The notes beneath the pieces were generated by a model. The model did not search any database. It was not told where the DNA came from and saw only the letters and a list, made by a program, of their open reading frames with translations. A stretch of 59,390 bases of DNA from Bacteroidales bacterium (GTDB lineage Bacteria; Bacteroidota; Bacteroidia; Bacteroidales; UBA932): NCBI GenBank assembly GCA_017544005.1, contig JAFYEZ010000042.1:1-59390 (forward strand). Reading direction: 5' to 3'. Of the stretch, positions 8,208-16,791 are shown one piece after another. Numbering within the stretch: the stretch's first letter is position 1; the number at the start of each line of letters is the position of its first letter. A program made the position numbers and the translations under genes.

Positions 8208-10323
8208 ACGTTATCTGTCCCTTCCCGCCCTGCTGGCGACGCTGTTTCTGGCGACGGGATGTCCCGACGTTCCACCGGATCCTGTAACGCCGCCCGCAGA
8301 CCACTATGAGGCCTCGCTGGAACTACTCACCGGCTACGGTTCGCTGGCCTGGCCCTCCGACGCCTTCCTCCGGATTGTTCCCGATGCGGCCGGCGCCGGA
8401 GAGATTCAGATCCCGCTCGCAGGCATCTCGACGGACCTCTCCTCGGCGACCTTCCGCTCGGACTCCTACCAGGATTACGAAAGCGACTGCCTGGCCCTCT
8501 GGCCGGAGAGCGTGGCCGTTTTCCGGACCGGAGACGATCTGAATGTCGCCCTGCCGCAAGTGCGGACCGGCGATACGGACGGGCTCGATCCGCGCGACCT
8601 GCTGCTGGTAGCCCGGGGCGGCAAGGAGGCCCGGCTGCATTTCCGCCACCTCTGCAACGTGGTGGCCGTCAGTTACGATGCCACCCGGCCGTTGAAGGAG
8701 ATTCGCCTGCGCTCCCGAAAAGACGAAGCCCTCTGGGGCGATGCCCGTCTCACCTGGGATTCCCGAAGCGGCCTGCCCCGTCTCGAAATGGCTGAAAACC
8801 CGAATGCGGACCGCAACACGCTGGTGCGGGTGCTTTCGGATGCCGCCGGGCCGCAGTCCAGCAACGAGCCTTTTATAACCGGCAGCAACTCTACCGTCAC
8901 CGCCGGCACGCTGGCGGGCAACGGCTTCTCCCTCCGCAGAACGTGCTGCTTTACCGTGCCGGTCGGCACCCTGCAGGAGGGTTTCACGCTGACGCTGATC
9001 GACGAAGGGTCGGGCTATATGCAGCAGGAAGAGGCCGCGCCCGTCGAGGGCCGTGCGCGCTACGACTCCACCGAGCCCCTCTCCTATGTCAGCCAGGCCG
9101 AGCAGGTCGTCATTCGCGAAGACGTGCTCAACAAGGCCTTCTATAAAGATCTCTACCTCAACAGCGGCATGTACCTCACGACCAACGACACGTTGCCCGT
9201 GTCCGACTTCCTGGGCCTCTCGATCGAGCACCTGATGGCGGCGCGCAGCAATCCCAAGCCGGCGGATTACGCGGCCCAGACGGCGGCCTTCGTGGGGTCG
9301 GACGACGACACCAACGGCCGCCTGCTCTATCCGGACGGCGAACCGCGCTTCCGGATGGTCTATGTGCGGGGCGGCGGTTCGAGCGACCACGGTTTCTCGC
9401 TGGGATCTGACGGCCGCGACCGTTTCCGCGCCTTTGTGGCTGCCGGCGGCTCCTACCTCGGCTCCTGCGCGGGTGCCTATGTCGCCTCGCGGGGTACCTC
9501 CATCAACACGGCTTCTTCGGGCAACTACATGGGAATCTGGCCCGGACACTGCACCTCGCTCTCCACGCTGCAGATCTATCCCGGCCATGTCCTGCCGGAA
9601 GACAGTCCGCTGCTGAAGTATTACGACTTCGGCGGCGACTTCTATATCGATTCGGTCCGCCACCACAACGGCCCCTGCTTCATCAACTACGCCGCCGTTC
9701 CGGGCACGGAGGTGCTCACCCGGTTCGATATGCCCGACTCCACCAAGATGCACGGCCATCCGGCCATCATCGCCTGGAAACAGAACAAGTGGACCGGGCG
9801 CGTCATCCCCTGCGGCTCGCACCCCGAACAGATTCCCTCCGGCGAAAACCTGCTGCTGATGGCCGCCATGGTGCGTTATTGCTTTGACGGCGTGGGCATT
9901 GCCAAGGTCAAGGGAATCCTGCACAACGGCGAGGTCCGCCGGATGACCTGCACCACGCAGGACCAGAAACCGGCCTACACCCGTATCGGCGACCGGCAGT
10001 GCCACCACTTCGTATTCGCGCTTCCCGAAGGAGCCCGGAATGTCCGCGTGCGGTGCGTTTCGCTGGAAGGTTATACCCTCAGCCTGCGCCTGGCCAAAGA
10101 GACTTTCGCCTTCAAAGAAGACGCCCAGTACAGCCTGGAGAATACCGAGGCCTGGAAAGAGATCTACTTCCCCACGCTGGAGGCCGGCACCTGGTATGTC
10201 GGCGTCCAGTGCGAATCGGTTCCGACGGTCGTCGATAACCACGGGCCCTACGGCACCATCTATTCCGACACGGGCATCCTGAACGGGGCGCCTTATACGG
10301 TCAGCGTTTCCTGGGATTATTAA
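8200..10323 (+). CDS. surface lipoprotein with class I amidotransferase-like (BPL_N type) domain
   Basis: 707 residues from the ATG at 8200, which overlaps the hydE stop. The lipobox LFLATGC gives an acylated Cys near residue 21. Domains in order: a fimbrillin-like N-terminal part (to about 270, with the recurring FRHLCNVVAV strand), an amidotransferase-like domain (about 380-565) with the nucleophile elbow GSCAGAY (Cys423) and GSHPE (His541, Glu543), and a C-terminal beta domain like bacterial pre-peptidase domains (about 590-707). The triad looks intact. The middle domain resembles the biotin-protein-ligase N-terminal family (PF09825), whose chemistry outside the cytoplasm is unknown; a peptidase or amidase is possible. 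The start of the next gene follows directly. Confidence 0.75.
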   Translation: MNKRYLSLPALLATLFLATGCPDVPPDPVTPPADHYEASLELLTGYGSLAWPSDAFLRIVPDAAGAGEIQIPLAGISTDLSSATFRSDSYQDYESDCLALWPESVAVFRTGDDLNVALPQVRTGDTDGLDPRDLLLVARGGKEARLHFRHLCNVVAVSYDATRPLKEIRLRSRKDEALWGDARLTWDSRSGLPRLEMAENPNADRNTLVRVLSDAAGPQSSNEPFITGSNSTVTAGTLAGNGFSLRRTCCFTVPVGTLQEGFTLTLIDEGSGYMQQEEAAPVEGRARYDSTEPLSYVSQAEQVVIREDVLNKAFYKDLYLNSGMYLTTNDTLPVSDFLGLSIEHLMAARSNPKPADYAAQTAAFVGSDDDTNGRLLYPDGEPRFRMVYVRGGGSSDHGFSLGSDGRDRFRAFVAAGGSYLGSCAGAYVASRGTSINTASSGNYMGIWPGHCTSLSTLQIYPGHVLPEDSPLLKYYDFGGDFYIDSVRHHNGPCFINYAAVPGTEVLTRFDMPDSTKMHGHPAIIAWKQNKWTGRVIPCGSHPEQIPSGENLLLMAAMVRYCFDGVGIAKVKGILHNGEVRRMTCTTQDQKPAYTRIGDRQCHHFVFALPEGARNVRVRCVSLEGYTLSLRLAKETFAFKEDAQYSLENTEAWKEIYFPTLEAGTWYVGVQCESVPTVVDNHGPYGTIYSDTGILNGAPYTVSVSWDY

Positions 10324-10337
10324 TGGAGGATACAGCG

Positions 10338-12146
10338 ATGAACAAACGATTTTTCTTTCTGATCCTCCCGGCACTCCTGCTCTCCGCCTGCGCTTCCGAT
10401 TCCACATCCGGTACGGCGGGCGGCAAGGTCACCGCCTCCATCGAATCGATGACCCGCACCCAGCTTTCGCCAGAAGAAGACGGGTATAAGGTGCTCTGGA
10501 TGGCCGGCGACCGGATTGCCGTCTCCGGCACGGCCACCGCTTACTATACCGCCGATCAGGGCGGCTCTTCCGCCTCCGCATTCTCTCCGGAAGGCGGCGC
10601 AAATCCCGGCACCGGACCCTACACGGCCTGGTATCCGGCTTCGCTCGCCGAAGGCTCCCTGCCCGCCGTCCAGACTTACACCCCCGGCAGCATCGTAGAG
10701 ACGCCGATGTATGCCACCGCCCGCTCGCTCGATTTCAACTTCCGCAACCTCTGCGGAATGATCCGCCTCGACGTGGCGACGCCGCTCCCGGGAATCCGGC
10801 TGGATCGGATCGTGCTCCAGGCGGACCAGGGACTCAGCGGACCGTTCTACCTGAACGGGGAGGCTGCCGTCGTTCCGGGCGACGAAGGGGTGCGGCTCGA
10901 CTGCGGCGGTGCGGCAATCGGCACCGAGGCGGTCTCCTTCTACATCAGCGTGCCGGCCAATACCTATACGGGGCTCTCCATCACGCTCTACACGCCGGAC
11001 GGCCGGAGCCAGCAGATCCGTCTTCAGGACGGGGCTTCCTACCGGGTGGACCGCAGCACGGTCTGCGAGATTTCGCTCGTGGCCGGCGATTTCGAGACAA
11101 ATCAATACGAACCGGCCATCCTGCGGCCCGGCCCCGATATCAACTACCAGCTCAAGAGCCTCAGCGGCACCAAACGCAAGGTCACCGAAGTCGATACCGC
11201 CATCAAACGGGTCGTCTTCGAGACCGGCAGCCGGGTGACGGAGGGCCTCCGGGTGGATTCCTACGACTCCCCGTGGCCCATCTACCTGAACTGGAGCCCG
11301 GCGGACAGCACCGTCACCGTCTCCACCCCCGCCGGCAGCTTCCGCACCGGCAAGGTGTGCGCCTACATGTTCGGCTATCTCCACCTGCTGGAGGAGATTG
11401 TAAACTTCAAGTCGGTGGACACCACGCCCGCCGAGGATCTGGGCTGTATGTTCGCCTACACCGGCAGCCAGGCGCCCCTCCTGAGAGTGGACCTGAGCGC
11501 GATGCGGACCCCCAACGCCACCATTTTCTACCGCATGTTCTACTTCTGCGAGACGGTGGAGGAACTCGACCTGAGCGGATTCGACACCTCCAACGCCGTC
11601 ACGATGGACAACATGTTCCGCAGCTGCCGGAAGCTGAAGAAGGTGGATCTCTCGTCGTTCAACACCGCCCGGGTCCAGACCTTCCGGAGCATGTTCAACA
11701 TGTGCGAATCGCTCGAAGAACTCAACCTGGACCATTTCAATACCGACAGCGGGGAACTGATGAGCTATATGTTCTACAAGATGGCTTCCATCCGGAAGAT
11801 TTCCATCCGGGGGATGAATATCAACCGCAGCACCGCCACGGTGACCTATATGTTCCAGGGCGACCCGAATCTTACTGAACTCAATGTCTGCGACGGCTTC
11901 CGGCGGCCGGCGGAGCTCAGCATGCCCTCGAACATCTTTGCCGTGGGCAGCGATGCGGCCGGATTCCGCACCGCCTCGATCCCCGGGGAACTTACCATCC
12001 GCACCACCGAGGCCTCTGCCGCCTGGCTGGCCAGAACCAACCTGCGGTTCCTCCAGAGCGGCTACCAGGGAAAAACGCCCATCAAGGTCACCTTCCTGGA
12101 CGACGCGACCGGCGCCGTGCTCTCTCCGACCTGGGCGCCGAACTAA
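10338..12146 (+). CDS. lipoprotein with fimbrillin-like N-terminus and BspA/DUF285 repeats
   Basis: 602 residues from the ATG at 10338, preferred over the ATG at 10323 because GGAGG lies just before it and the signal peptide then starts cleanly (MNKRFFFLILPALLLSAC, Cys18 acylated). The first 260 residues look fimbrillin-like (TRTQLSPEEDGYKVLWMAGDRI, FRNLCGMIRLDV). Residues about 330-540 hold at least five repeats of about 24 residues of the form MFxxCxxLxxLDLSxFDTSxVxxM, the DUF285/BspA leucine-rich type used for surface display and adhesion. It probably shares a transcript with the preceding lipoprotein. Confidence 0.8.
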   Translation: MNKRFFFLILPALLLSACASDSTSGTAGGKVTASIESMTRTQLSPEEDGYKVLWMAGDRIAVSGTATAYYTADQGGSSASAFSPEGGANPGTGPYTAWYPASLAEGSLPAVQTYTPGSIVETPMYATARSLDFNFRNLCGMIRLDVATPLPGIRLDRIVLQADQGLSGPFYLNGEAAVVPGDEGVRLDCGGAAIGTEAVSFYISVPANTYTGLSITLYTPDGRSQQIRLQDGASYRVDRSTVCEISLVAGDFETNQYEPAILRPGPDINYQLKSLSGTKRKVTEVDTAIKRVVFETGSRVTEGLRVDSYDSPWPIYLNWSPADSTVTVSTPAGSFRTGKVCAYMFGYLHLLEEIVNFKSVDTTPAEDLGCMFAYTGSQAPLLRVDLSAMRTPNATIFYRMFYFCETVEELDLSGFDTSNAVTMDNMFRSCRKLKKVDLSSFNTARVQTFRSMFNMCESLEELNLDHFNTDSGELMSYMFYKMASIRKISIRGMNINRSTATVTYMFQGDPNLTELNVCDGFRRPAELSMPSNIFAVGSDAAGFRTASIPGELTIRTTEASAAWLARTNLRFLQSGYQGKTPIKVTFLDDATGAVLSPTWAPN

Positions 12147-12149
12147 AGT

Positions 12150-12180
12150 TTTGTTATTTAACGAAATCTGCGTACTTTTG
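12150..12180 (+). promoter_or_regulatory. consensus Bacteroides promoter for rocD
   Basis: TTTG at 12150-12153, a 19-base spacer, then TACTTTTG at 12173-12180: an exact fit to TTTG-N19-TAnnTTTG. The start codon of rocD is 32 bases further on, giving a leader of roughly 28 bases. Confidence 0.85.
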
Positions 12181-12212
12181 AAAAAATTATAAATCAATTC
12201 GATATATCAACT

Positions 12213-13439
12213 ATGAATATTACTCCTAACGCTCAAAAGTATATCGATCTGGAAGATCGTTACGGTGCACACAACTACCATCCCCTGCCGGTCGTGCTGG
12301 CCAAGGGCAAAGGTCCCTTCGTCTGGGATGTGGACGGCAAACGCTATTTTGACTTCCTCTCCGCCTATTCGGCGGTCAACCAGGGACATTGCCACCCCAA
12401 GATCGTGAAGGCGCTCTGCGACCAGGCCCAGGAACTCTGCCTTACCTCGCGCGCCTTCTACAACGACTGCCTCGGCCCGTACGAGAAGTTCGCCACCGAA
12501 TTCTTCGGCTACGACAAACTCCTCCCCATGAACTCGGGCGCAGAGGCTGTCGAGACCGCCCTCAAGCTGGCTCGCCGCTGGGGCTACAAGGTCAAGGGCA
12601 TTCCCGAGAACGAGGCGCTGATCGTGGTCTGCAACGGCAACTTCCACGGCCGCACCATCACCATCGTCACGATGTCTTCCGACCCGGACAGCTATGGCCA
12701 GTATGGTCCGTTCACGCCGGGCTTCATCCAGATTCCCTACAACGACACGGAAGCGCTGGCCAAGGTGCTTGACGAGAAGGGCGACCGCGTCTGCGCGATG
12801 CTCGTGGAGCCCATCCAGGGCGAAGCCGGCGTCTATGTACCGTCCGACGGCTATATCAAGAAATGCTACGACCTCTGCCACCAGCACAACGTGCTCTTTG
12901 TGGCCGACGAGGTCCAGACCGGTATCGGCCGTACGGGCAAGATGTTCGCCTGCGATCATGAAGGCGTCCGTCCGGATATGATCACCATCGGCAAGGCCCT
13001 CTCGGGCGGTGTGCTTCCCGTCTCCGCCGTGCTGGCAGACGACGAGATCATGCTGACCATCCTGCCGGGTGAACACGGTTCCACCTTCGGCGGATTCCCG
13101 CTGGCGGCCAAAGTCGCCGTCGCCGCCCTCGAGGTGATCCGCGACGAACACCTCACGGAGAACGCCGCCCGCCTGGGCGAAATCTTCCGCAGCGAGGTGG
13201 CGAAGATCCATTCCCGCTTCATCAAGTCGGTGCGCGGCAAGGGTCTGTTGAACGCCGTCATCACCGAACCGCAGGACGGCATCGAAGCCTGGGACATCTG
13301 CCTGAAGATGGCCGAAAAAGGTCTGCTCGCCAAGCCGACCCACCGCCATATCATCCGGTTCGCCCCGCCGCTCGTCATCACCGAGGCGGAACTCCGCGAA
13401 GGCATCGGCATCATCCGCGAGGTCTTCGAGAGCCTGTAA
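12213..13439 (+). CDS. rocD: ornithine--oxo-acid aminotransferase
   Basis: 408 residues, the normal length for ornithine delta-aminotransferase. It moves the delta-amino group of ornithine to 2-oxoglutarate, making glutamate semialdehyde and linking arginine, ornithine and proline metabolism. Class III PLP-aminotransferase features: NSGAEAVETALKLARR, the FVADEVQTGIGRTGK block, and TIGKALSGG with the PLP lysine at Lys261. The N-terminal DRYGAHNYHPLPVVLAKGKG is characteristic of ornithine aminotransferase rather than acetylornithine aminotransferase. It is a single-gene unit with its own promoter and a shared terminator downstream. Confidence 0.93.
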   Translation: MNITPNAQKYIDLEDRYGAHNYHPLPVVLAKGKGPFVWDVDGKRYFDFLSAYSAVNQGHCHPKIVKALCDQAQELCLTSRAFYNDCLGPYEKFATEFFGYDKLLPMNSGAEAVETALKLARRWGYKVKGIPENEALIVVCNGNFHGRTITIVTMSSDPDSYGQYGPFTPGFIQIPYNDTEALAKVLDEKGDRVCAMLVEPIQGEAGVYVPSDGYIKKCYDLCHQHNVLFVADEVQTGIGRTGKMFACDHEGVRPDMITIGKALSGGVLPVSAVLADDEIMLTILPGEHGSTFGGFPLAAKVAVAALEVIRDEHLTENAARLGEIFRSEVAKIHSRFIKSVRGKGLLNAVITEPQDGIEAWDICLKMAEKGLLAKPTHRHIIRFAPPLVITEAELREGIGIIREVFESL

Positions 13440-13448
13440 ACGGTATTC

Positions 13449-13492
13449 ACACAAAAAAGAGGGCGACCCGCCGGGCCGCCCCTTTTTTGTGT
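13449..13492. terminator. bidirectional terminator between rocD and tdh
   Basis: Near-perfect inverted repeat: ACACAAAAAAG then GGGCG on the left mirrors CGCCCC then TTTTTTGTGT on the right, with one bulged base. A T-run follows the stem on both strands, as expected between convergent genes. Confidence 0.85.
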
Positions 13493-13503
13493 CACGCTTT
13501 CTC

Positions 13504-14460
13504 CTACAGCCCTGCTTTGCGGCGGCAGGCGGCGAGCATGTCGTCGATAACGGCCTCCATATCCCAGACGGGTTTCCAGCCCCACTCTTCGCGGGCGCAA
13601 CTGTCGTCCATCTGATTGGGCCAGCTGTCTGCGATGGCAGCCTTGATGGGATCGACGTTGTAGTCGAACGTAGCGTCGGGGATGCGTTTCTTGATGGCCT
13701 CGAAGAGGATTTCCGGCGTGAAGCTCATCGACGCGATGTTGAAGCTGTTGCGGTGTTTCAACTTGGCGGGATCGGCTTCCATCAGGTCGGTCACGGCCTT
13801 GAGGGCGTCGGGCATGTACATCATGTCCATGTAGCTGTCGTGGGGCACCTCGCAGGTGTAGTGGTGGCCCGGCTTGATGATCTCATAGAAGACCTCAACG
13901 GCATAGTCGGTGGTGCCGCCGCCGGGGAGGGCGCCGTTGGAGATGATGCCCGGGAAACGCACGCTGCGGGTATCCACGCCAAAACGGGTGAAGTAGTAGT
14001 CGCTCAGCAGTTCACCGGTGACCTTGCAGACGCCGTAGATGGTATTCGGACGCATGATGGTGTCCTGCGGGGTCATGTCGTGCGGCGTGCTGGTGCCGAA
14101 GGCGCCGATCGAACTCGGGGTGAAGACCGAGCAGCCGAACTCCTTGGCAATGTTCAGCGAGTTGAGCAGGGCGCCGATGTTGATGTTCCAGGCCACCTGC
14201 GGCATCTTTTCTCCCGTAGCGCTCAGCAGGGCCACGAGGTTGAAGATGGCGTCTACCTTGTACTTCTTGACGGCGGCGGCGAAGCCCTGGGCGTCCGTGG
14301 CATCGAGTTTCTCGGCCACGCCGAAGGCACGCATCTTTTCTACCTGCTCGTCTTTGAGGTCTGCGCTGATTACATTATCTTTACCGTACAATTTCTGGAG
14401 GTGCGGCACCAGTTCGGTACCGATCTGTCCGCCCGCTCCGACTACCAGTATGCGTTTCAT
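13504..14460 (-). CDS. tdh: NAD-dependent L-threonine 3-dehydrogenase (SDR type)
   Basis: 318 residues. It oxidises L-threonine to 2-amino-3-ketobutyrate. It belongs to the extended short-chain dehydrogenases, not the zinc MDR enzymes: GAGGQIG binds NAD, TPSSIGAFG carries the catalytic Ser/Thr region, and YGVCK is the YxxxK pair. The block FPGIISNGALPGGGTTDYAVEVFY is the signature of this threonine dehydrogenase group and separates it from UDP-sugar epimerases. No 2-amino-3-ketobutyrate CoA ligase (kbl) is next to it. It is divergent from queG with a 12-base spacer. Confidence 0.88.
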   Translation of the reverse strand: MKRILVVGAGGQIGTELVPHLQKLYGKDNVISADLKDEQVEKMRAFGVAEKLDATDAQGFAAAVKKYKVDAIFNLVALLSATGEKMPQVAWNINIGALLNSLNIAKEFGCSVFTPSSIGAFGTSTPHDMTPQDTIMRPNTIYGVCKVTGELLSDYYFTRFGVDTRSVRFPGIISNGALPGGGTTDYAVEVFYEIIKPGHHYTCEVPHDSYMDMMYMPDALKAVTDLMEADPAKLKHRNSFNIASMSFTPEILFEAIKKRIPDATFDYNVDPIKAAIADSWPNQMDDSCAREEWGWKPVWDMEAVIDDMLAACRRKAGL

Positions 14461-14472
14461 AAAAGGCTAAAA

Positions 14473-15387
14473 ATGACTAATTCCTTGATTGATATCCGCC
14501 GGATCGGCCGCGAAAACGGATTCGTCGATTCCGGCGCCGCAAAGATAGCAAGTCTGGGGGATTATTGTACGTTTTTCGAGAAATATCTCGCCGACGGCTG
14601 CCAGGCCGGAATGACCTATCTGGAACGCAACCTGGACAAGCGCGAAGACCCGGCAAAACTTGTCCCGGGCGCACAGTCCGTGCTCTGTTTTCTGGCCCCC
14701 TACGGCCCGGGAAGCCAGGCGCCCGACGGCAGCCGCATCTGCGGCTTTGCCCAGGGTGACGACTACCACAAAGTGATCAAGGACCGCCTCTACGCCGTCA
14801 TGGCCCACCTCGCGGACGAGGCGGCGGCGCGGGGGCTGCCCGCCTTCAGCGGGCGTCCGTTCACGGACAGCGCGCCCCTGGCGGAGCGCGCCTGGGCCGC
14901 CCGCGCCGGCCTCGGCTTGATCGGGCGCAACGGCTTCCTGATCTCGCCGGAATACGGCCTGCGGACGCTGATCGGGGCCATCGTCTGCAACCTTCCTGCG
15001 GAGATATTCATTCCCCATCCGCCCTTGAAGGTGAGCTCCTGCGGCGACTGCGGACGCTGCGAAAAGGCCTGCCCGACCGGGGCGTTGGAGAACCGCAGGG
15101 TGGATGCCCGCAAATGCGTCTCCTACCATACGGTGGAGTCGCACGACGCCCTGCCCCGGGATTTGAACCGCGAAGGGAGCCTCTTCGGCTGCGACCGGTG
15201 CCTGGAGGCATGTCCCTGGAACCGGGACATCGAGCCCTGGCCGGAATTCCGTTCCCACCACGAACAACTGGCGCGGATGACCGCCGACGACTGGAATCAT
15301 CTGGACGAAGCGGCCTTTGACGAGGCCTTCGGCACCTCCTCCCTGACCCGCGCCGGACTCTCAAAAATCAAGGACAATGCCCGATAA
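14473..15387 (+). CDS. queG: epoxyqueuosine reductase QueG
   Basis: 304 residues from the ATG at 14473. It is a cobalamin-dependent Fe-S enzyme that reduces epoxyqueuosine to queuosine in tRNA, the last step of queuosine synthesis. Seen: SVLCFLAPYG, the FTDSAPLAERAWAARAGLGLIGRNGFLI block that is diagnostic of QueG, and two ferredoxin motifs, CGDCGRCEKACPTGA and CDRCLEACPW. The length is slightly below the usual 310-380. The frame stays open far upstream through the antisense of tdh, but homologues begin where this ATG is. Confidence 0.93.
   Translation: MTNSLIDIRRIGRENGFVDSGAAKIASLGDYCTFFEKYLADGCQAGMTYLERNLDKREDPAKLVPGAQSVLCFLAPYGPGSQAPDGSRICGFAQGDDYHKVIKDRLYAVMAHLADEAAARGLPAFSGRPFTDSAPLAERAWAARAGLGLIGRNGFLISPEYGLRTLIGAIVCNLPAEIFIPHPPLKVSSCGDCGRCEKACPTGALENRRVDARKCVSYHTVESHDALPRDLNREGSLFGCDRCLEACPWNRDIEPWPEFRSHHEQLARMTADDWNHLDEAAFDEAFGTSSLTRAGLSKIKDNAR
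14540..14547 (-). promoter_or_regulatory. putative -7 element (TATCTTTG) for tdh inside queG
   Basis: The minus strand reads TATCTTTG, a full match to TAnnTTTG, 80 bases before the tdh ATG and inside the first 25 codons of queG. No good -33 TTTG is placed at 19 bases. The 12-base spacer between the genes is too short to hold a promoter, which supports this position. Confidence 0.35.
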
Positions 15388-16108
15388 GACCACACCGATC
15401 CTGATGATGGGCTCCTGCTTCTCCACCGAAGTGGGACAACGCCTTCAGGAGGAGGGCTACGACGTCACGCTAAACCCCTTCGGGATTCTCTTCAATCCTG
15501 CTTCCATCGCCGGCTCGCTGGAGCGGTTGGAGAGCCGCGAGCCGTTCACGGCAGCGGACGTTATTCCGCGCGAAGGCCAGTACTGCTCTTTTCACCATCA
15601 CGGAAGTTTCCGCCGGCCGTCGCTCGAGGCCTTTCTGGAGAACGCCAATGCCGCCCTGAAGGCCGGTGCCGACGCTTTCGATGCAGCGCATACCGTCGTT
15701 CTTACGCTGGGCACCGCCTGGATCTTCCGCCATATCGAACGAAATCTGATCGTCTCCAACTGCCACAAGGTTCCCGCCCGGGAGTTTGTCCGCGAGCGGC
15801 TCTCCGTCGAGGAAACCGTCGCGCTGCTCGCCCCGGTCATCGCCCGTCACGCTGACAAGCGCTGGATCCTGACCGTCAGTCCTGTACGCCACCTGGCCGA
15901 CGGCCTCCACGGCAACCAGGTCAGCAAATCTACGCTCATTCTCGCCGCCGACACGCTGGCGGAACGGTTTCCCAACGTCGAATACTTCCCTTCCTACGAG
16001 ATCATGACGGACGAACTCCGAGGCTGGCGCTGGTGGGCCGCCAACCATACCCACCCCGCCCCCGAAGCCGTTGAAATCATCTGCGACCGCTTCAAAGCCA
16101 TCCTGTAA
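15377..16108 (+). CDS. GSCFA-family protein
   Basis: 243 residues; its start overlaps the last 11 bases of queG. The name-giving motif is present as MMGSCFSTEVG, followed by LNPFGILFNP, LTLGTAW, VSPVRHLADG and YFPSYEIMTDELR, all in GSCFA order (PF08885). This family is an SGNH-hydrolase relative whose substrate is unproven; GSCF would carry the nucleophilic serine. It is short: homologues are typically near 300 residues with about 20 extra residues before the motif. A bidirectional terminator follows. Confidence 0.85.
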   Translation: MPDKTTPILMMGSCFSTEVGQRLQEEGYDVTLNPFGILFNPASIAGSLERLESREPFTAADVIPREGQYCSFHHHGSFRRPSLEAFLENANAALKAGADAFDAAHTVVLTLGTAWIFRHIERNLIVSNCHKVPAREFVRERLSVEETVALLAPVIARHADKRWILTVSPVRHLADGLHGNQVSKSTLILAADTLAERFPNVEYFPSYEIMTDELRGWRWWAANHTHPAPEAVEIICDRFKAIL

Positions 16109-16145
16109 ACAAGCAGGCCGGGCCCCGAGGGGTCCGGCCTGTTGT
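16107..16145. terminator. bidirectional terminator between GSCFA gene and rplQ
   Basis: GC-rich hairpin: CAGGCCGG and CCGGCCTG arms extended by CCCC/GGGG around GAGG, flanked by AACA and TGTT. It lies between convergent genes and closes the ribosomal operon on the minus strand. Flanking T-runs are weak. Confidence 0.65.
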
Positions 16146-16162
16146 CCGTAAGGGAAAGACGA

Positions 16163-16789
16163 CTACTTGCCGCCGGCCTTGCGCGGAGCTGCGACCTTCT
16201 TGACGGGAGCAGCCTTGGCCGTTGCCTTGCCGGTGCTCTTCGGAGCTGCCTTGGGAGCAGCTTTCTTAGCCGGAGCAGCCTTCTTGGCAGCGGGCTTCTT
16301 GGCGGGAGCTGCATCTGCAGCGGGTGCCTCAGCAGCAGGTGCTTCTGCTGCGGGAGCCTCTGCGGCCTTCTTCGCGCCACTGCGGCGGGTAGCGGCCTTC
16401 TTGGGAGCTTCCTTCGGAGCGGTAGCGATCTCGTTGAAATCGACAAGCTCCATCAGGGCCATGTCAGCGGCGTCACCCACGCGGAAACCGGTCTTGAGGA
16501 TACGGGTGTATCCGCCCGGACGGTCTGCGATCTTCGGAGCGACGACACGGAACAGCTCGGAGACAGCCTCTTTCTGCTTGAGGTAGCTGAAGACGACGCG
16601 ACGGGAGTGGGTCGTATCTTCTTTGGACTTGGTGATGAGCGGCTCGACATACATCTTCAGGGCCTTCGCCTTTTCGACGGTGGTTTCGATGCGCTTGTTC
16701 AGGATCAGCGAGCATGCCATGTTGGCGAGCATCGCCTTGCGGTGACCGCTCTTGCGACCAAGGTGGTTGATTGCTTTATTGTGTCTCAT
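16163..16789 (-). CDS. rplQ: 50S ribosomal protein L17 with long Ala/Lys/Pro tail
   Basis: 208 residues against about 120-160 in most bacteria. Residues 1 to about 118 are standard L17 ([62 protein letters not shown]). From about residue 125 the protein is a low-complexity tail rich in Ala, Lys and Pro with [13 protein letters not shown]-like steps, resembling a histone-H1-type tail. It is the last gene of the operon, two bases after rpoA. Confidence 0.96.
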   Translation of the reverse strand: MRHNKAINHLGRKSGHRKAMLANMACSLILNKRIETTVEKAKALKMYVEPLITKSKEDTTHSRRVVFSYLKQKEAVSELFRVVAPKIADRPGGYTRILKTGFRVGDAADMALMELVDFNEIATAPKEAPKKAATRRSGAKKAAEAPAAEAPAAEAPAADAAPAKKPAAKKAAPAKKAAPKAAPKSTGKATAKAAPVKKVAAPRKAGGK

Positions 16790-16791
16790 AA

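Noticed and set aside
8323-12197. Two long minus-strand frames (about 694 and 625 codons) opposite the two lipoprotein genes
   Set aside because: Shadows of GC-rich codons; no signal peptide or domain.
13504-14460. UDP-glucose 4-epimerase as the identity of the SDR gene
   Set aside because: The PGGGTTDYAVE block is that of SDR-type threonine dehydrogenase and the length and context fit it better.
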